Below are positions 10,056 to 21,740 of a stretch of 64,000 nt of DNA, piece after piece. The DNA lies in NCBI RefSeq assembly GCF_032884065.1, contig NC_088868.1:38308867-38372866 (forward strand), given 5' to 3'. How positions within the stretch are numbered: position 1 is the stretch's first letter; each line of letters opens with the position of its first letter. Source of the stretch: Artemia franciscana (Eukaryota; Arthropoda; Branchiopoda; Anostraca; Artemiidae). Below the pieces are notes generated by a model. The model saw only the letters and a list, made by a program, of their open reading frames with translations. It had not been told where the DNA came from and searched no databases. Made by a program: the position numbers and the translations under genes.

Positions 10056-12237
10056 ATTTGAAAATAAGGAGCGACTTTAAAACTTGAAACAAACAGAAAT
10101 TATTCCGTATATGAGAGGGGTTGTCTCCTCCTCAACTTCCCGTTGTGACTCTTTGTCACTACTCTACTTTTTAAAACAACTAAAAAAAACTTTAGCGTAA
10201 AGACCGAGGTGTTGTGAAGGGGACAATCCCTTTCATATACGGAATAATTTCTGTTCATTTTAAGTTTTAATGTCGCTCCTTATTTTCAGTTAATAATTTT
10301 TTTTTTTATTTAATTTCAGACCGTTTTTGAGTTAATATCTGTTTTGATTTTGGCTCACCGCACATAAATAATTAAAACGAAATAAGTATAATATTCTTTT
10401 TTTGCTAAATGGCTTTCTCATAGCTTTTTTTTAGGAAATACGAAAACTTTGATAAGAAAAAGGTGGGGGAGGAAGCCTAGTCACCCTCCAATTTTTGGTT
10501 ACTTCAAAATGCAATTAGAACTTTTTATTTTTTTACGAACGTTTTTTTAGTAAATTAAATAAAAAAAAACAATTTTTTTTTAAATGAAAGTAAGGAGCAA
10601 CATTAAAACTTCAAACGAACAGAAATTACTTCGTATATGAAAGGGGCTTTTCCTCCTCAACGCCTCGCTCTTTACGCTAAAGTTTGACTCTTTCTCTTAA
10701 CTTTATTTTTAAAAGAGTAAGAAACTTTAGCGTAAAGAGCGGGGCGATGAAGAGGAAAAGCCCCTTTCATATACGGAGTAATTTCTGTTCGTTTTAAGTT
10801 TTAATGTTGCTCCTTACTTTCATTTAAAAAAACTTGTTTTTTATTTAATTTCTGGACGTTTTTGAATTAATGCATGTTTTGATCTTGGTTCTCCGCACAT
10901 AAATAATTAAAACAAAATTTGTATATTAATTAATTGCAATTAATCGGAAGATTTTGAGAAAAAAGGAGCGAGGGAGGAGGCGTAGTCACTCTTAAGTTTT
11001 TGATTACTTAAAAAAGCAACTAGAACTTTTAATTTTTTACAAACGTTTTCATTGGTAAAAAATATACGTAATTTACGAATTAACTTACATAACGAACTTC
11101 TATATTCGTATATTTTTATTGCATATATGAGGGGGCTCAACCCTCGTCGATGCCTCGCTCTTTACACTAAAGCCTAGATTTTGTCCCAATTCCTTAAGAA
11201 TGACCTTTGGGTCACAAAGGCCGTAAAATAAATAGTTGAAATTACTAAAAATACTTTAGCGTAAAGAGTGAAGTATAACGAGGAGGTAAACCCCTCATAT
11301 GCGTAATAATCGCTTTTCGTTTTAATTTTCAATTCTCCTTGCTTTCAATGGAAAAAGAATTTCATGTTTATTTTTTCATTGTTTTTTTTTATACTAATGC
11401 TAGAAAATTTTGCGCCCTTTTAATTGAATTTCTCTTCCCTCATGGCATATTCCTTCAAGGAAAGATCCACTCACATAGCCCCCTCCCCTTAACCCCCCCC
11501 CAAAAAAAAACAACGAAAAAAATCCCCCCGAAAACGTCTGTACACTTCCCAGTAACCATTACTGTATGTAAACAATGATTTGTAACAGGGTTTGTAACTT
11601 GCAGCCCCTCCCCCGGGGACTGTGGGGGAGTATGTCATCCTTAAAGACATAGTTATTAGGTTTTTCGTCTATGGTGAATAACATGGTTATCTCAGAATTT
11701 TGATCCGCTGACTTTTGGGAAAAAAAGAGCGTGAGAGGGGGCCTAGGTGCCCTCCAATTTTTTTTTGTCACTTAAAAAGAGCACTAGAACTTTGAATTTA
11801 CGTTAGAATGAGCCCTCTTGAGACATTCTAGGACTAATCAGTCGATACAATCACCCCTGGGGAAAAAAACAAAAAAAACAAAACAAACAAATAAACAAAT
11901 AAATACGCATCCGTGATCTGTCTTCAGGCAAGAAATGCAAAACTTCTACAATAAGGTTCTCTGATACGTTGAATCTGATGGTGTGATTTTTGTTAAGATT
12001 ATATGACTTTTAGGGGGTGTTTTCCCCTATTTTCTAAAATGAGGCAAATTTTCTCAGGCTCGTAAATTTTGATAAGTAAAACCGATCTTAATGAAACTTA
12101 TATATTTAAAATCAGCATTAAATTCCAATTCTTTTGATGTAACTATTGATAGCAAAATTCCATGTTTTAGAGTTTCGGTTACTATTGAGCCGGGTCGCTC
12201 CTTACTACAGTTCGTTTCCACGAACTGTTTGATAAAA
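10056..12237 (+). repeat. CR copy, + orientation, with two P1 modules
   Basis: P1-type palindromes lie at 10,058-10,305 and 10,560-10,838, then P2 at 11,110-11,350, then the tail ending at 12,237 with 'ccacgaactgtttga'. Doubling of P1 plus linker suggests insertion of one copy into another or unequal exchange. The right duplicate has the same arrangement with the RTE-like LINE inserted between the two P1 modules. Confidence 0.8.
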
Positions 12238-13343
12238 ATAAGTAATTTACGAATTAACTTACGTAGCGAAGTTCTGTATTTCTGGATTTTTTTTTCAAGT
12301 GTATGGAGAGGGAGGGGGTTCGCCCCCTCGTCAATACCTCGCTCTTTACACTGTAGCTTGAAATTTCGTCCCAATTTTTTTAAGAATTGACTCCCGAATC
12401 ACAAAGAACACAGAATAAATAGTTGAAATTACTAAGAATACTTTAGCGTAAAGAGCAGAGTTTTTTCGTGGAGACAAAGCCTCTTATATACGTAATTGTT
12501 GCTGTTTGTTTTAAGTTTTAATGCTGCTCCTTACTTACTCCAACTTTTTTATTTATTTTCTTATTGTTTTTGTTTTAAATAATACTAGAAAATCCTGCAC
12601 CCCTTTCATAGACATTATCTTCACTCATTGTAAATTCCTCCATGGAAAGACCCTCCCATGTAATTCCTTCCCCTAACCAGTCCCCCCATACCAAAAAAGT
12701 CCCCCTGAAAATGTCTGTACACTTCCCAATAACCATTACTATATGTAAACAATGGTCAAAGTTTGTAACGCATAGCCCCTCCCCCGGGGACTGTGGGGGA
12801 TTAAGTTATCTCCAAAGACATAGTTATTAGATTTTTTTACTATATTGAACAAAATGGCTATCCCAAAATTTTGATCCATAGAACTTATAATTTCCATTAG
12901 AATGAGCCCTCTCTTGATATTCTAAGACCAATGGGTCGAAACGATCAACCCTGGGGAAAAAACAAACAAGCAAATAAAAACGCATGCATGATATGTCTTC
13001 TGGCAAAAAAAAAATACAAAAGTCCACATTTTTGTAGCTAGGAGCTTTAAACTTCTACAGTATTATTTTCTGATACGTTGAATCTGATGGTGTGATTTTC
13101 GTAAAGATTTTATGACTCTTAGGGGGCAATTTCTCCTATTTTCTGAAACAATATAAATTTTCTTATGCTCGTGACTTTTGATGGGTAAGACTAAAATTGA
13201 TGAAACTTATATATTTAAAATCAACATTAAAGTGCGATTGTTTTGATGTAATATTACTGGTATCAATTTCTGTTTTGTAGAATTTCGGTTACTATTGAGC
13301 CGCATAGCTCCTTACTACAGTTCGTTACCACGAACTGTTTGGT
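12238..13343 (+). repeat. CR copy, + orientation, 5'-truncated
   Basis: The copy starts inside the linker just before P2 (P2 at 12,270-12,545), continues through the full tail, and ends with 'ttaccacgaactgtttgg' at 13,343, where non-repetitive DNA begins. Confidence 0.8.
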
Positions 13344-13914
13344 ATAGGAATTCTTATTTAAGGTTTTATTCTATTTTTGTGTTTTTTTTTGTACATAACG
13401 CAGAAATAGAATAAGGTCTTTTAGCCACTGAACTTTTCATGAATACTGCCCAATTAAATATTAAAAAAGTATTGACAAAAAAATAATGAAAAAAGTAAAG
13501 GTTTTTTCTTGTGAAAATCAGGGTATGGGGGAATTGAAGTCCCACAGGGGGAGGGATAGACTTTCAATGGAGTTAATTACGCCAGACACTTTTTGCCTAA
13601 ACTCGCGTCACACACCAAAGCTTGATCCCCCGGCATTATTCGCATAATAGACAAAAAGACAAATGAATCAAAAACAACAAAATCAAATAATTAAATAATA
13701 AAATAAAATAATAAAATAAGTACAAAAATTTCACACGTAACATGAAACAATTGCTGCTTTAAAATCATACGCCATAGGGTCTCTTAATTTGTTTATTGCA
13801 TTGCACTAATCATCTGCTAATGGAAGTATTAGGGTAAGTTATGACGTATCCCTTAGTTGCCCAAGGATTTGCCCAAGGTGTTTCCAGCAAATAAAAAGGG
13901 TTAGAAATAAGATT
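13344..13914. other. Unique AT-rich DNA
   Basis: No open frame, repeat family or RNA motif that I can support. It contains an A/T-rich low-complexity patch around 13,675-13,720. Confidence 0.5.
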
Positions 13915-14110
13915 AGAATATTGAAAGCAACAATGACGACAGTGGTAAAGTATGATTAAGATATATGGATGCTTCCAAAGACAATTTAAGATGTGTTAGA
14001 CATTTTCCAGAGGAATATTCTAAGGATTCTTTTGATTACCTGTTTTACTTACAGTGTTTCAAACAGCAGGTTGCATGAACAATATGGTTCTACCCCGCAT
14101 TCGAGAAAGT
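13915..14110 (+). pseudogene. RTE-like LINE C-terminal fragment
   Basis: The + strand reads 'KIRILKATMTTVVKYD', a stop, then 'DVLDIFQRNILRILL' and 'SVSNSRLHEQYGS'. This lines up with 'KIRILEATVMTVVK', 'LLDVFQRNCLRIVLG' and 'SNSRLYEKCGS' encoded by the minus-strand LINE at 61,478-62,601. It is a short, stop-containing piece of the same LINE family. No RT catalytic box is included. Confidence 0.75.
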
Positions 14111-15125
14111 AATATTTTGTTGACGTTTTGTTGATGACGTTTTGACAATTAAAAACACTCATATATTTTTAATAAAGCAAAAACAACACTCTTGAATTGA
14201 GAAGGCTTAAGGGACGTTAAATCAACTTCTGTTGGCGTTATTTCTGCTAGGTTTAAATTTGACTTGATTTCCAGTTGCAATTTTGATTTAGATGTAATTT
14301 ATTCTTTGATACTTTCTTTAAGTCCAAATTCATTTATCACTTTGCTCAGTCATATTGATAAACGACTAGATTTCTTTTGACCTGGGATTTAGTGTTCTCC
14401 ATCGAAAATACCATATTTCTAATTGGGGCGCTGTCTATTTGCTCATGTGGCTGCAATTAAAATTCGTTCAGACGAATAGTGTAGTTTTAGTGTTTACGTC
14501 ACAATTATCTCCATCATTTGGTTCTACCGAGGCATATATTACTACGATCGATCCCCAGCACTTTTTTTAAATGAGGAGCTAAAACTCTATTATTAATATC
14601 TTCCAAACCTAAACATAACTTAGCAGCTTCCATATTCATCACGACCCAATTCCTTAACGATGCCACTCATTATTTCCACCTTCTTTCATGTATCCTATTT
14701 CTTAGATACAACTTTCTAAAACTACAAATAGAATTTTCCTTCGCTTTGTTTAGTTCCAAGAAAATGATAATATATTGGCTGAAATATTTGATATGATATA
14801 TTTCTTCCTTTTGATATGAATATATTTCTTGATAATGAAAAATCTTTTAAGTTTGAAGTGTAAAAGTCAAGTCTTCAGCTTTTGAATTCGTCAGTTATAA
14901 TGTCAATAAAATAGTTGTTTCTAACGTTGTAACATTCTAAGCAATGTTAATTCAGGTTATTGAAAATATTATGGCATAAAAAAAGTAATGGTCCTAGAGT
15001 CCCTTTTCTGGATTGGTCTTTGAAAAACTAAGGTTTAATAGAGAAAGACTTTAATATCAACAATAATAATTGCAATATTAAATTGGTATAAAGCACCTCA
15101 TTTCAAAAACGATTCTTTTCTGTCA
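14111..15125. other. Unique AT-rich DNA
   Basis: About 1 kb without a recognisable gene, repeat or RNA. It may be downstream flank of the minus-strand gene at 15,126. Confidence 0.5.
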
Positions 15126-15776
15126 TTATTCTTTATTTCTATTATTACATCCGCACAAATAACAGTTCAAATCCAATCCTTCTTCTACAGGTGATTCCAC
15201 TTCTGAACTATCTCCTTTCCCTGTTTTTTCTTTTTGTTGTTTCTTTTGTTTATTTTTCTTTTGTTTCTTTTTTTGTTTTTTTTCTCTTTTTCCTTCTTTC
15301 GAATCTGCGCCCTCATATTCTTCTTCTACTTCTTCTTCTTCCTCTTCAGAACTATCTCCATGACCTTTTTTTTGCTTCCTATTTTTCTTTTTTTGTTTTC
15401 TTTCTGTCCTCCCTTTATATGCTTCTTCACCCTCCAACTCTTCCTCTTCTAATGATTCTACTTCAGAACTTTCTCCTTTCATTTTTTTGATTTCCTTTTC
15501 TTGTTTCTTTCCCCTTCTCTCTTCTTTTGGATCTGCACCCTCTGATCCTTCTCTTGCTGATAGTTCCACTTCAGAATTATATTTGACTGGTGGTTCTAGT
15601 TTCGAAGCTTCTCTTTTCCACCTGTAACCATTGCTATAAGGGTTGTATGATGGTTTGCCATATTTAAATGAAGGCTGTTGGCTAGAATAGCCATAAAATT
15701 GGTGGTACTTTGTTTCAGCATCTAGTAGTACTACTTCGGTCACTATGACAGCAACGCCAACAGCAAAAAGAAAGAT
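15126..15776 (-). CDS. Terminal exon of a secreted Lys/Glu-rich repeat protein
   Basis: A 216-codon open exon on the minus strand. It is preceded by a pyrimidine-rich 'ctttttcttag' acceptor, with an in-frame TAG formed by the acceptor itself. The exon opens with 'IFLFAVGVAVIV', a hydrophobic core like the rest of a signal peptide whose Met would lie in an upstream exon, a common arthropod arrangement. A Tyr-rich segment follows ('YHQFYGYSSQQPSFKYG'), then a dibasic site 'RWKREA', then three alternating basic/acidic units ('EGADPKEERRGKKQ', later 'EGADSKEGKREKKQ', each with 'GDSSE' or 'GESSE'), and a C-terminal 'CYLCGC'. AATAAA overlaps the last codons (15,132-15,137). I do not recognise the family. 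The composition suits a secreted, possibly matrix or cuticle-associated protein, but that is inference. The first exon was not found. Confidence 0.65.
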   Translation of the reverse strand: MFLFAVGVAVIVTEVVLLDAETKYHQFYGYSSQQPSFKYGKPSYNPYSNGYRWKREASKLEPPVKYNSEVELSAREGSEGADPKEERRGKKQEKEIKKMKGESSEVESLEEEELEGEEAYKGRTERKQKKKNRKQKKGHGDSSEEEEEEVEEEYEGADSKEGKREKKQKKKQKKNKQKKQQKEKTGKGDSSEVESPVEEGLDLNCYLCGCNNRNKE

Positions 15777-16619
15777 CTAAGAAAAAGCTAACATTATTCT
15801 AGTAGAATTCTTTAATATGGCTTTTTTGTGAGATAATAATTTATATTTTCGATAAAACATATAATTATGTTTTCATTATATTAATGATGATGTTATCAAG
15901 CTATATTAATGATATTATCAAATCATATTAATAATGTAACATCATTTTATATAAACGATGTTATCTTTTAGTGGACATCATTTAAGATTCTGGCTAAATA
16001 GTACTTTGTTATGCAAATATTATAGAGCGTCTCTTTTTCTTGATTTTGTTTTGAAATTAACCAGTTTTTGAATTTAACAGAGCATGAGAAAACTATAGCA
16101 AAAAACAGTAAGTAAGATCGTGGGGTGGGTGAATTTTATGTGTTTTGTGGGGTTTGAGCATATCGAAAGGATAAAGCTCAATTTATTACTCTGGAGGTTG
16201 ATTTGTTTTCTAAAAAAAATTTGCAAGCCATTGTCAACAATAACGTTCTTGATGAACATGTAAATATTATTTTCAATATATTTTCTTCCTGACCAAAAAG
16301 TATAGAGTGTTTTACACTTTTGTTAGTGTTTTTAATAAAGAAAAAAATTTAAGAAAATTTTATTATTTGACTAGTGAATTGCTGAGAACTGGTAATATAA
16401 GTGTTGCAGGAATTGTTTTGTGTTGTTTAAAACTTTCTTTGGGGTATGATAATACTTATTTTATAATAATTTCATCCTTAACAAAAAAAAAATAAGGCAT
16501 TCAATGATGATTGGATTTCAAAAACAAGAAAAATATTTAAGGTTATTTTGTTATTTAACCGGTGAATTAGATATTTCCAGGGTCTCTAATCTTCCCCTAT
16601 TAGTAACTTCATTATGGAT
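15777..16619. other. Putative intron of the 15,126 gene and AT-rich DNA
   Basis: No exon 1 (a short ATG exon with a donor) could be identified convincingly on the minus strand. Two loosely similar AT-rich segments near 16,300-16,500 and 16,500-16,580 hint at a local duplication. Confidence 0.4.
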
Positions 16620-17225
16620 GCATAAAAATAAAAGTTGATGAAAAATTTTTGGAAGAAGTTAATAGATTGGAGGATGGATCAACTACTAATAAATCTGAAG
16701 AAGTGGCTGATATTTTCAATACTTATTTTGTAATTATAAGAGAGAAAATTGTTTCCTCTGTAATGAACCAGTTTTATTCACGCGTTGATAAACATTTTTC
16801 TTCGTACCTTCAATCTTTTCAAATAAATTTAATTTCTCTTGCGCCTATCTCTCAGTATGAAATAACGAAAACAGTTTTTGATGTAAATCCTTGTAATTCA
16901 GCAGGAACAGATGGGTTTACTTCTATAATTGTTAAGGAAATGTTGTCTGCATTAGTTTTTAATTAGGCTTACAGCATATAAATAATTTTTCATTGAAACG
17001 AGTTTTTCCATCTGATTTTAAAAAAGCGAAAATAATTAGACTTAACAAAGGTAACTCTCGTGAAAAATCATCCAACTACAACTCTATTTTGATTTTATCA
17101 GTTTCTTCAAAAATATTTGAGAAAGCGATTAATAAAAGGTTATGTGATTTTCATAAATCGTCTAATTTCTTCACAAATTCCCAATCTGGGTGTTATGGTT
17201 TAACACGAAGTTTGAAACATTATTT
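16620..17225 (+). pseudogene. LINE reverse-transcriptase fragment (jockey/CR1-like)
   Basis: Two consecutive frames, 16,649-16,966 and 16,993-17,247, together cover the start of a non-LTR RT domain: 'LEDGSTTNKSEEVADIFN', 'NPCNSAGTDGF', then 'FPSDFKKAKIIRLNKGNS' and 'SSKIFEKAINKRL'. A stop separates the frames near 16,966, and the second frame dies at 17,247 before the catalytic FADD box. Expected conserved 'YRPIS' reads 'YNSIL' and 'QFG' reads 'QSG', which indicates decay. Both flanks are AT-rich with no clear LINE ends. Confidence 0.8.
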
Positions 17226-17439
17226 GCCCTACTCTAATTTAATATAATATAAATTAATTTCGTGTGCTTTTTCTTTTCTCAATAGTATTTTTTGGGTTAA
17301 AAATAAACGATGAACATGATGAATGCAAAACATGAGCGGTGGTCTGTACTGTGTTTGTAAATATTTATAGCTATCAATGTAGTTTTACTTCATCTATTCT
17401 ACTGATCTGTTAGTCTATTTTATTATACTAATTTTATGG

Positions 17440-18436
17440 CACTTGGTATTAATCAAGTGACATATAGCGATTGCAAATTCTGTCGGTCTGTCTGTTCCGC
17501 TTTTGTTTGTATAGGCACTTCCAGATAATCTAGGACGATGAAATATGGCATGCGTATCAGGGACCAGACGCAATTCAATTATAAATAGTCGTTTTCCCCG
17601 ATTCTTCCATCTGGGGGGGGGGGGGTGTCGGTTATTTTGGAAAAATTAGAAAAAATGAGGTGTTTTTAACTTACGAACAGGGGATCAGATTTTAATGAAA
17701 TTTGACAGTTAAATGGATATCGAGTGTCAGAGCTGTCATTTTAAATCCCAAAAAGATCCGATGACATTGGGAAGAGTTGGAGGGGGGAACCTAAAATCTT
17801 GGAAAACGCTTAGAGTGGAGGGACCAGGATGAAACTTGGTAGAAAAAATAAACACGAGTCCTAGATACGAGATTGACATAAATGGAACGAATCCCTCTTT
17901 TTGGGAGAGTTGAGGGGAGGGTTAATTATGAAAAATTAGAAAAACGAGGTATTTTTAACTTGCTAAGAAGTGATGGATCTTAATGAAATTTCCTATTTAG
18001 AAGGACTCGTAGCTCAGACGTCTTATTTTAAATTCCGACCAGATCCAGTGTCATTGGGGGGAGTGGGGGGCTGGAAATCTTAGAAAACACTTAGAGTGGA
18101 GAAATCAGGATGGAACTTGATGGGAAGAATAATCACGAGTTCAAGAACGTGACTGACATAACCGGACCAGATCAACTCTCTTTGGGGGAGTTGGGGGGGG
18201 GGGGATAATTTGGAAAAATTAGAAAAATGAGGAATTTGTAACTTACGAATGGGTGATCACATCTTAATGGAATTGGATATTTAGAAGGATCTTGTGCTTC
18301 AGAGCTCTTATTTTAAATCCCAACCAGATCTGATGACATTAGGGGGAGTTGTAGGGGGAAACTGGAAATCTTGGAAAACATGAAAATTGAGGATCTTTAT
18401 CTTACAAATGGGTGATCGGATCTTAATTAAACTTGA
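17440..18436 (+). repeat. Satellite-like array, about 290-bp units (left part)
   Basis: Repeated units contain 'gaaaaattagaaaaa', 'cttacgaa(t/c)gggtgatc', 'cagagctcttattttaaatc' and 'cgcttagagtggag'. Unit starts are near 17,640, 17,930 and 18,212, giving a period of 282-289 bp. A fourth unit near 18,378 is internally deleted. A leader at 17,440-17,640 contains 'gtcggtctgtctgttccgc'. The array resumes at 20,600 after the LINE. Confidence 0.85.
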
Positions 18437-20600
18437 TATATTTATTTATTTATTTTCATTATTCCCTCAAAAAAATGAGGAGTACGCCACAATATAATAT
18501 AAAGAAAAGACAAATGATAACACTTACAATCAAAACCTATCAAATATTGATCAAACACTTAAAAAGACAAGGAAAAAAGATACAAAAACACTTGCTAAAT
18601 AGTTTAGCCTATAAATTATCAAGAGCCAGAACTGTTACAAAAAAACGGAAATAAATTGTGGCCTAAAAGGTTAATTTTCGCCTTATCTTCAAATATTTTA
18701 TATTTTTTCTTTATACAGACTACAGGATCCTTCACTTTAAGCCTTAAAACAATCTCAGTGTTACTAAAAGAAAGGGGGAAACCAAGTTAAAATTTACAAA
18801 ATTTAAAATAAGAAACTTTGTTGGGCGAAAGATCAGAAGGTCTGAAATTACGGAAGAGGAGGGATGGGAACAATACGTGAGGCAGAGCAACGGCGCTATA
18901 CATACGACCAAGGACGTAACGACGGTAAAGACCCCAAAATCGAATTAAAAGACCAAATGCCTTGCGTACTTTCATCTGAAAATGCTGAACCATGACTGGT
19001 TTAAAATCTCTTGTCGAAGCAGCATAAGGTAATCCCAAATAAGTGACTACTGGCGACGACTGAAAAATAACACCATTGCCGCAATCGAGAGTCGCCAACA
19101 ATTTACAACAAAAAATTGACTTAAACAATTAATTAAAATATTAAAATTAGAAACAAGACTAGACTTGAACCGGCTTAGAGGGATAATGTCATCAGCATAT
19201 GCAATGTAAGACAGATTTCGAGATAATGAAACAAAAGAGCAGGAAAGAAAATTAAGGGCAGTAGCTAAACATGAATTGAATATATAAGGAGAAATAATTC
19301 CTCCTTGTCTAATTCCTCTACCCACTTGAATAAATTTGGACTGAGATGAAGAGGAACTCAGACAAATGCGGATCTTTAATCCAGAATACCAAGAGCAAAG
19401 GACTCGAATGACAGCTAAGGGGCAATCGAGCATGGATTAAAGCGAGCAGTGCCGATGCATGAGAAATGTTATCAAATGCCTCTTTGATATCAATTAAAAG
19501 GGCGTATAGCGGTTGACCATAGATTCTCGCTTCTTCAATAACTTTGCTGAAAGATGCATGGACGTGGTCACATCCCAAACTTCTCTTCAAAACAATTTGA
19601 TTAGAACCAGTGTCAAGAATTTCAAGAAGATCCTTCAAACACAACTCAAACACTTTCCCAATCATAGAACCCCTAGTAATTGGCCTCCAGGAACTACAAG
19701 ATGACAAGTCTTTTTTCCCGCTCTTAGGAATAGGCGTTACTATGCCAATATAGAATGACGATGGTACTAAACCAGTAATAAGTAAAAGGTTGAAAAATGC
19801 CAGTAGAGTAATTAGAAAACGAGAAGAAGAAAGTTTGAGGTGATTAGCAAATACGCCATCATGATCCTTAGCCGACTGCGCCTTTAACGTTTTGATTGCT
19901 CCACGTAACATATCCTAAGAAATCTTGGAATCAGTTGAAAAATTCTTCAACCTTTTGTCTAATTGCAACACAACAGTGTTAGAATCGTGCGAAGTCGACA
20001 ACTTAGAAAAGTAATTTTCCCACTCTTTTAACGATGGTGTGGAATTAGTACCAGGCATGTTAGTCCGCCTAGTGCCTCGGAGAACGTTTCAAAGGAGATT
20101 CTTGTCCTTGTCGATATCAATGTTGGAAGAAGTTTCTTCTATGACCAGGTTATTATGACGACGGAGCTCCGCTTGGAATTTGGCCTTTCTCTTTTTCATT
20201 AGCAAAAAAGCTGAATGCGAGTCTTTAGGCTTACCAAGCGCCCGCCATTCCCAATACGCTTGTTTTGCCGCCTTATTAGAATTTACCAAAAAAGGATTGA
20301 GGCTCCAAAAAGGTTTCTGTGCGCACAGTCTTATCATATTAGTAGGAAAAACTGCTGCAGCACCATACTTTAAGCAATGGATTAATTCAAAATAAAGACA
20401 ATTAATAGTCAAAGAAGGGTTACTGTCCATTGAATTCAAACAATCAGGAATAAAAACTTTATCAATTAAAGTCCCAACTCCTTCTTGGTAAAGCGGTTTA
20501 AAATTTAGATTCCAATCAACCCGATCAAAAAATTTAGGGAGCTTATTATCAGAAAAACGAACTGGGGAAGGACGAGAAGCAAATCTTATGTCTTAGATGC
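18437..20600 (-). mobile_element. Minus-strand LINE inserted in the satellite-like array
   Basis: The 3' end on the minus strand is a 'gaaaataaataaataaatat' tail abutting satellite sequence at 18,437. The coding remnant runs from about 20,590 to 18,787, and the array continues beyond 20,600, so this is an insertion into the array. It is 5'-truncated: no endonuclease is visible. Confidence 0.8.
18787..20590 (-). pseudogene. LINE RT ORF2 remnant, frameshifted
   Basis: Minus-strand frames in order: linker region 20,590-20,089 ('AAKQAYWEWRALGKP', 'FLLMKKRKAKFQ'); RT fingers and palm 19,911-19,318 ('SAKDHDGVFANHLKL', 'GIVTPIPKSGKKD', 'LIDIKEAFDNISHASALL'); 19,433-19,047 with 'GRGIRQGGIISPYIFN' and catalytic 'IAYADDIIPLSR'; then 19,128-18,787 with 'VTYLGLPYAASTRD' and 'MYSAVALPHVLFPSL'. 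At least three frame changes separate these. Motif A carries 'IKEAFD' and motif C 'YADD'. The tail resembles that of the LINE at 45,590-49,790 ('MYNAVALPHILYV'), so both are one family. It is APE-type non-LTR by relationship, but the exact clade is uncertain. Confidence 0.85.
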
Positions 20601-21740
20601 TCCATTCTCAATTCGAATCGAATCTGGGGACAAAGGGGGCTGGAGGGGGAAAACTGAAATCTTGGAAGCTAGAAATCTTGGAAAACGCTTAGAGTGGAGA
20701 GATCGGGATAAAACTTGATGGGAACAACAAGCACAGGTTTGAGATACGCGATTGACATAATAGGAACAGATCCGCTTTCTTTGGGGGAGTTGGGAAGATT
20801 TCCAGTGCTTTGGCGAGTTCGGTGTTTTTGGACGTGCTAGGATGATGAGAATTGGTAGGCGTGCCAGGTACCTTCACAAATTGGCTTGATAACAGTCCTT
20901 CTCCCGATTCGACCATCTGGGGGCCTAGAGGGAGAAAAAAAATTTAAAGAAATGAGGTATTTTTGACTTACGAACGGGTGATCGTATCTTAATGAAATTT
21001 GATATTTAGAAGAACCTTGTGTCTCAGAGCTCTTATTCTAAATCCCGACCGTATCCGGTGATATAGGAAGAGTTTGAGGAAGAAACGGAAAATCTTGGAA
21101 AGCACTTTGAGAGAAGAAATTGAGATGAAACTTGTAGGGAAGAATAAGTGCAAGTCCTAGATAAGTGATTGACATAACTGGACTGAACCCACTCTTTCTG
21201 GGGGAGTGGGGGGGGGCATTGATTCAAAATAATTAGAAAAGTTGGGGTATTTTTAACTTCAGAATGGGTAAATATATATTAATGAAATTTTATGTTTAGA
21301 AGGAATCCATTTCTCAGAGCTCTTATTTTAAATCCCGACCAGATCTGGTAACATTGGGGGGAATTGGAGGGGGAAACTAGAAATCTTGGAAACGCTTAGA
21401 GCGGAGAGATCTGGATGAAATTTGGTGGGTAGAATAAGCAAATGTTGTAGATACATGATTGATGTAACTGGACTGGATCAGCTCTCTTTGGGGAAGTTAG
21501 GGGGTCCAGTGCTTTGGCGAGTTCGGTGCTTCTGGACGTGCTAGGAGGACGAAAATTGGTAGGCATGTCAGGGACCTGCAAAGAGTTACTTGATAAAGCC
21601 CTTTTCCCCGATTCAACCATCAAGGGGGCTGAAGGGAGAAGAAAAATTATAAAAAATTAGGCATTTTTACTCCCGAGTAAATTTTGATATTTAGAAGGAC
21701 CTCCTGTCTCAGAGCTCTTATTTTTAATCCCAACCAGCAG
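20601..21740 (+). repeat. Satellite-like array, about 290-bp units (right part)
   Basis: Continuation of the 17,440 array. Units near 20,940, 21,235 and 21,640 show the same landmarks. Two units carry an extra segment 'agtgctttggcgagttcggt' (20,808 and 21,509). On the opposite strand this supports two related open frames (20,689-20,916 and 21,396-21,623) both beginning near 'MVESG' and sharing 'STELAKAL' or 'NTELAKAL'. These probably reflect repetition, not a gene. Confidence 0.8.

Noticed and set aside
15191-15490. Plus-strand Leu/Phe-rich frames
   Set aside because: Antisense of the Lys/Glu-rich exon. Phe and Leu runs come from reversed AAG/GAA codons.
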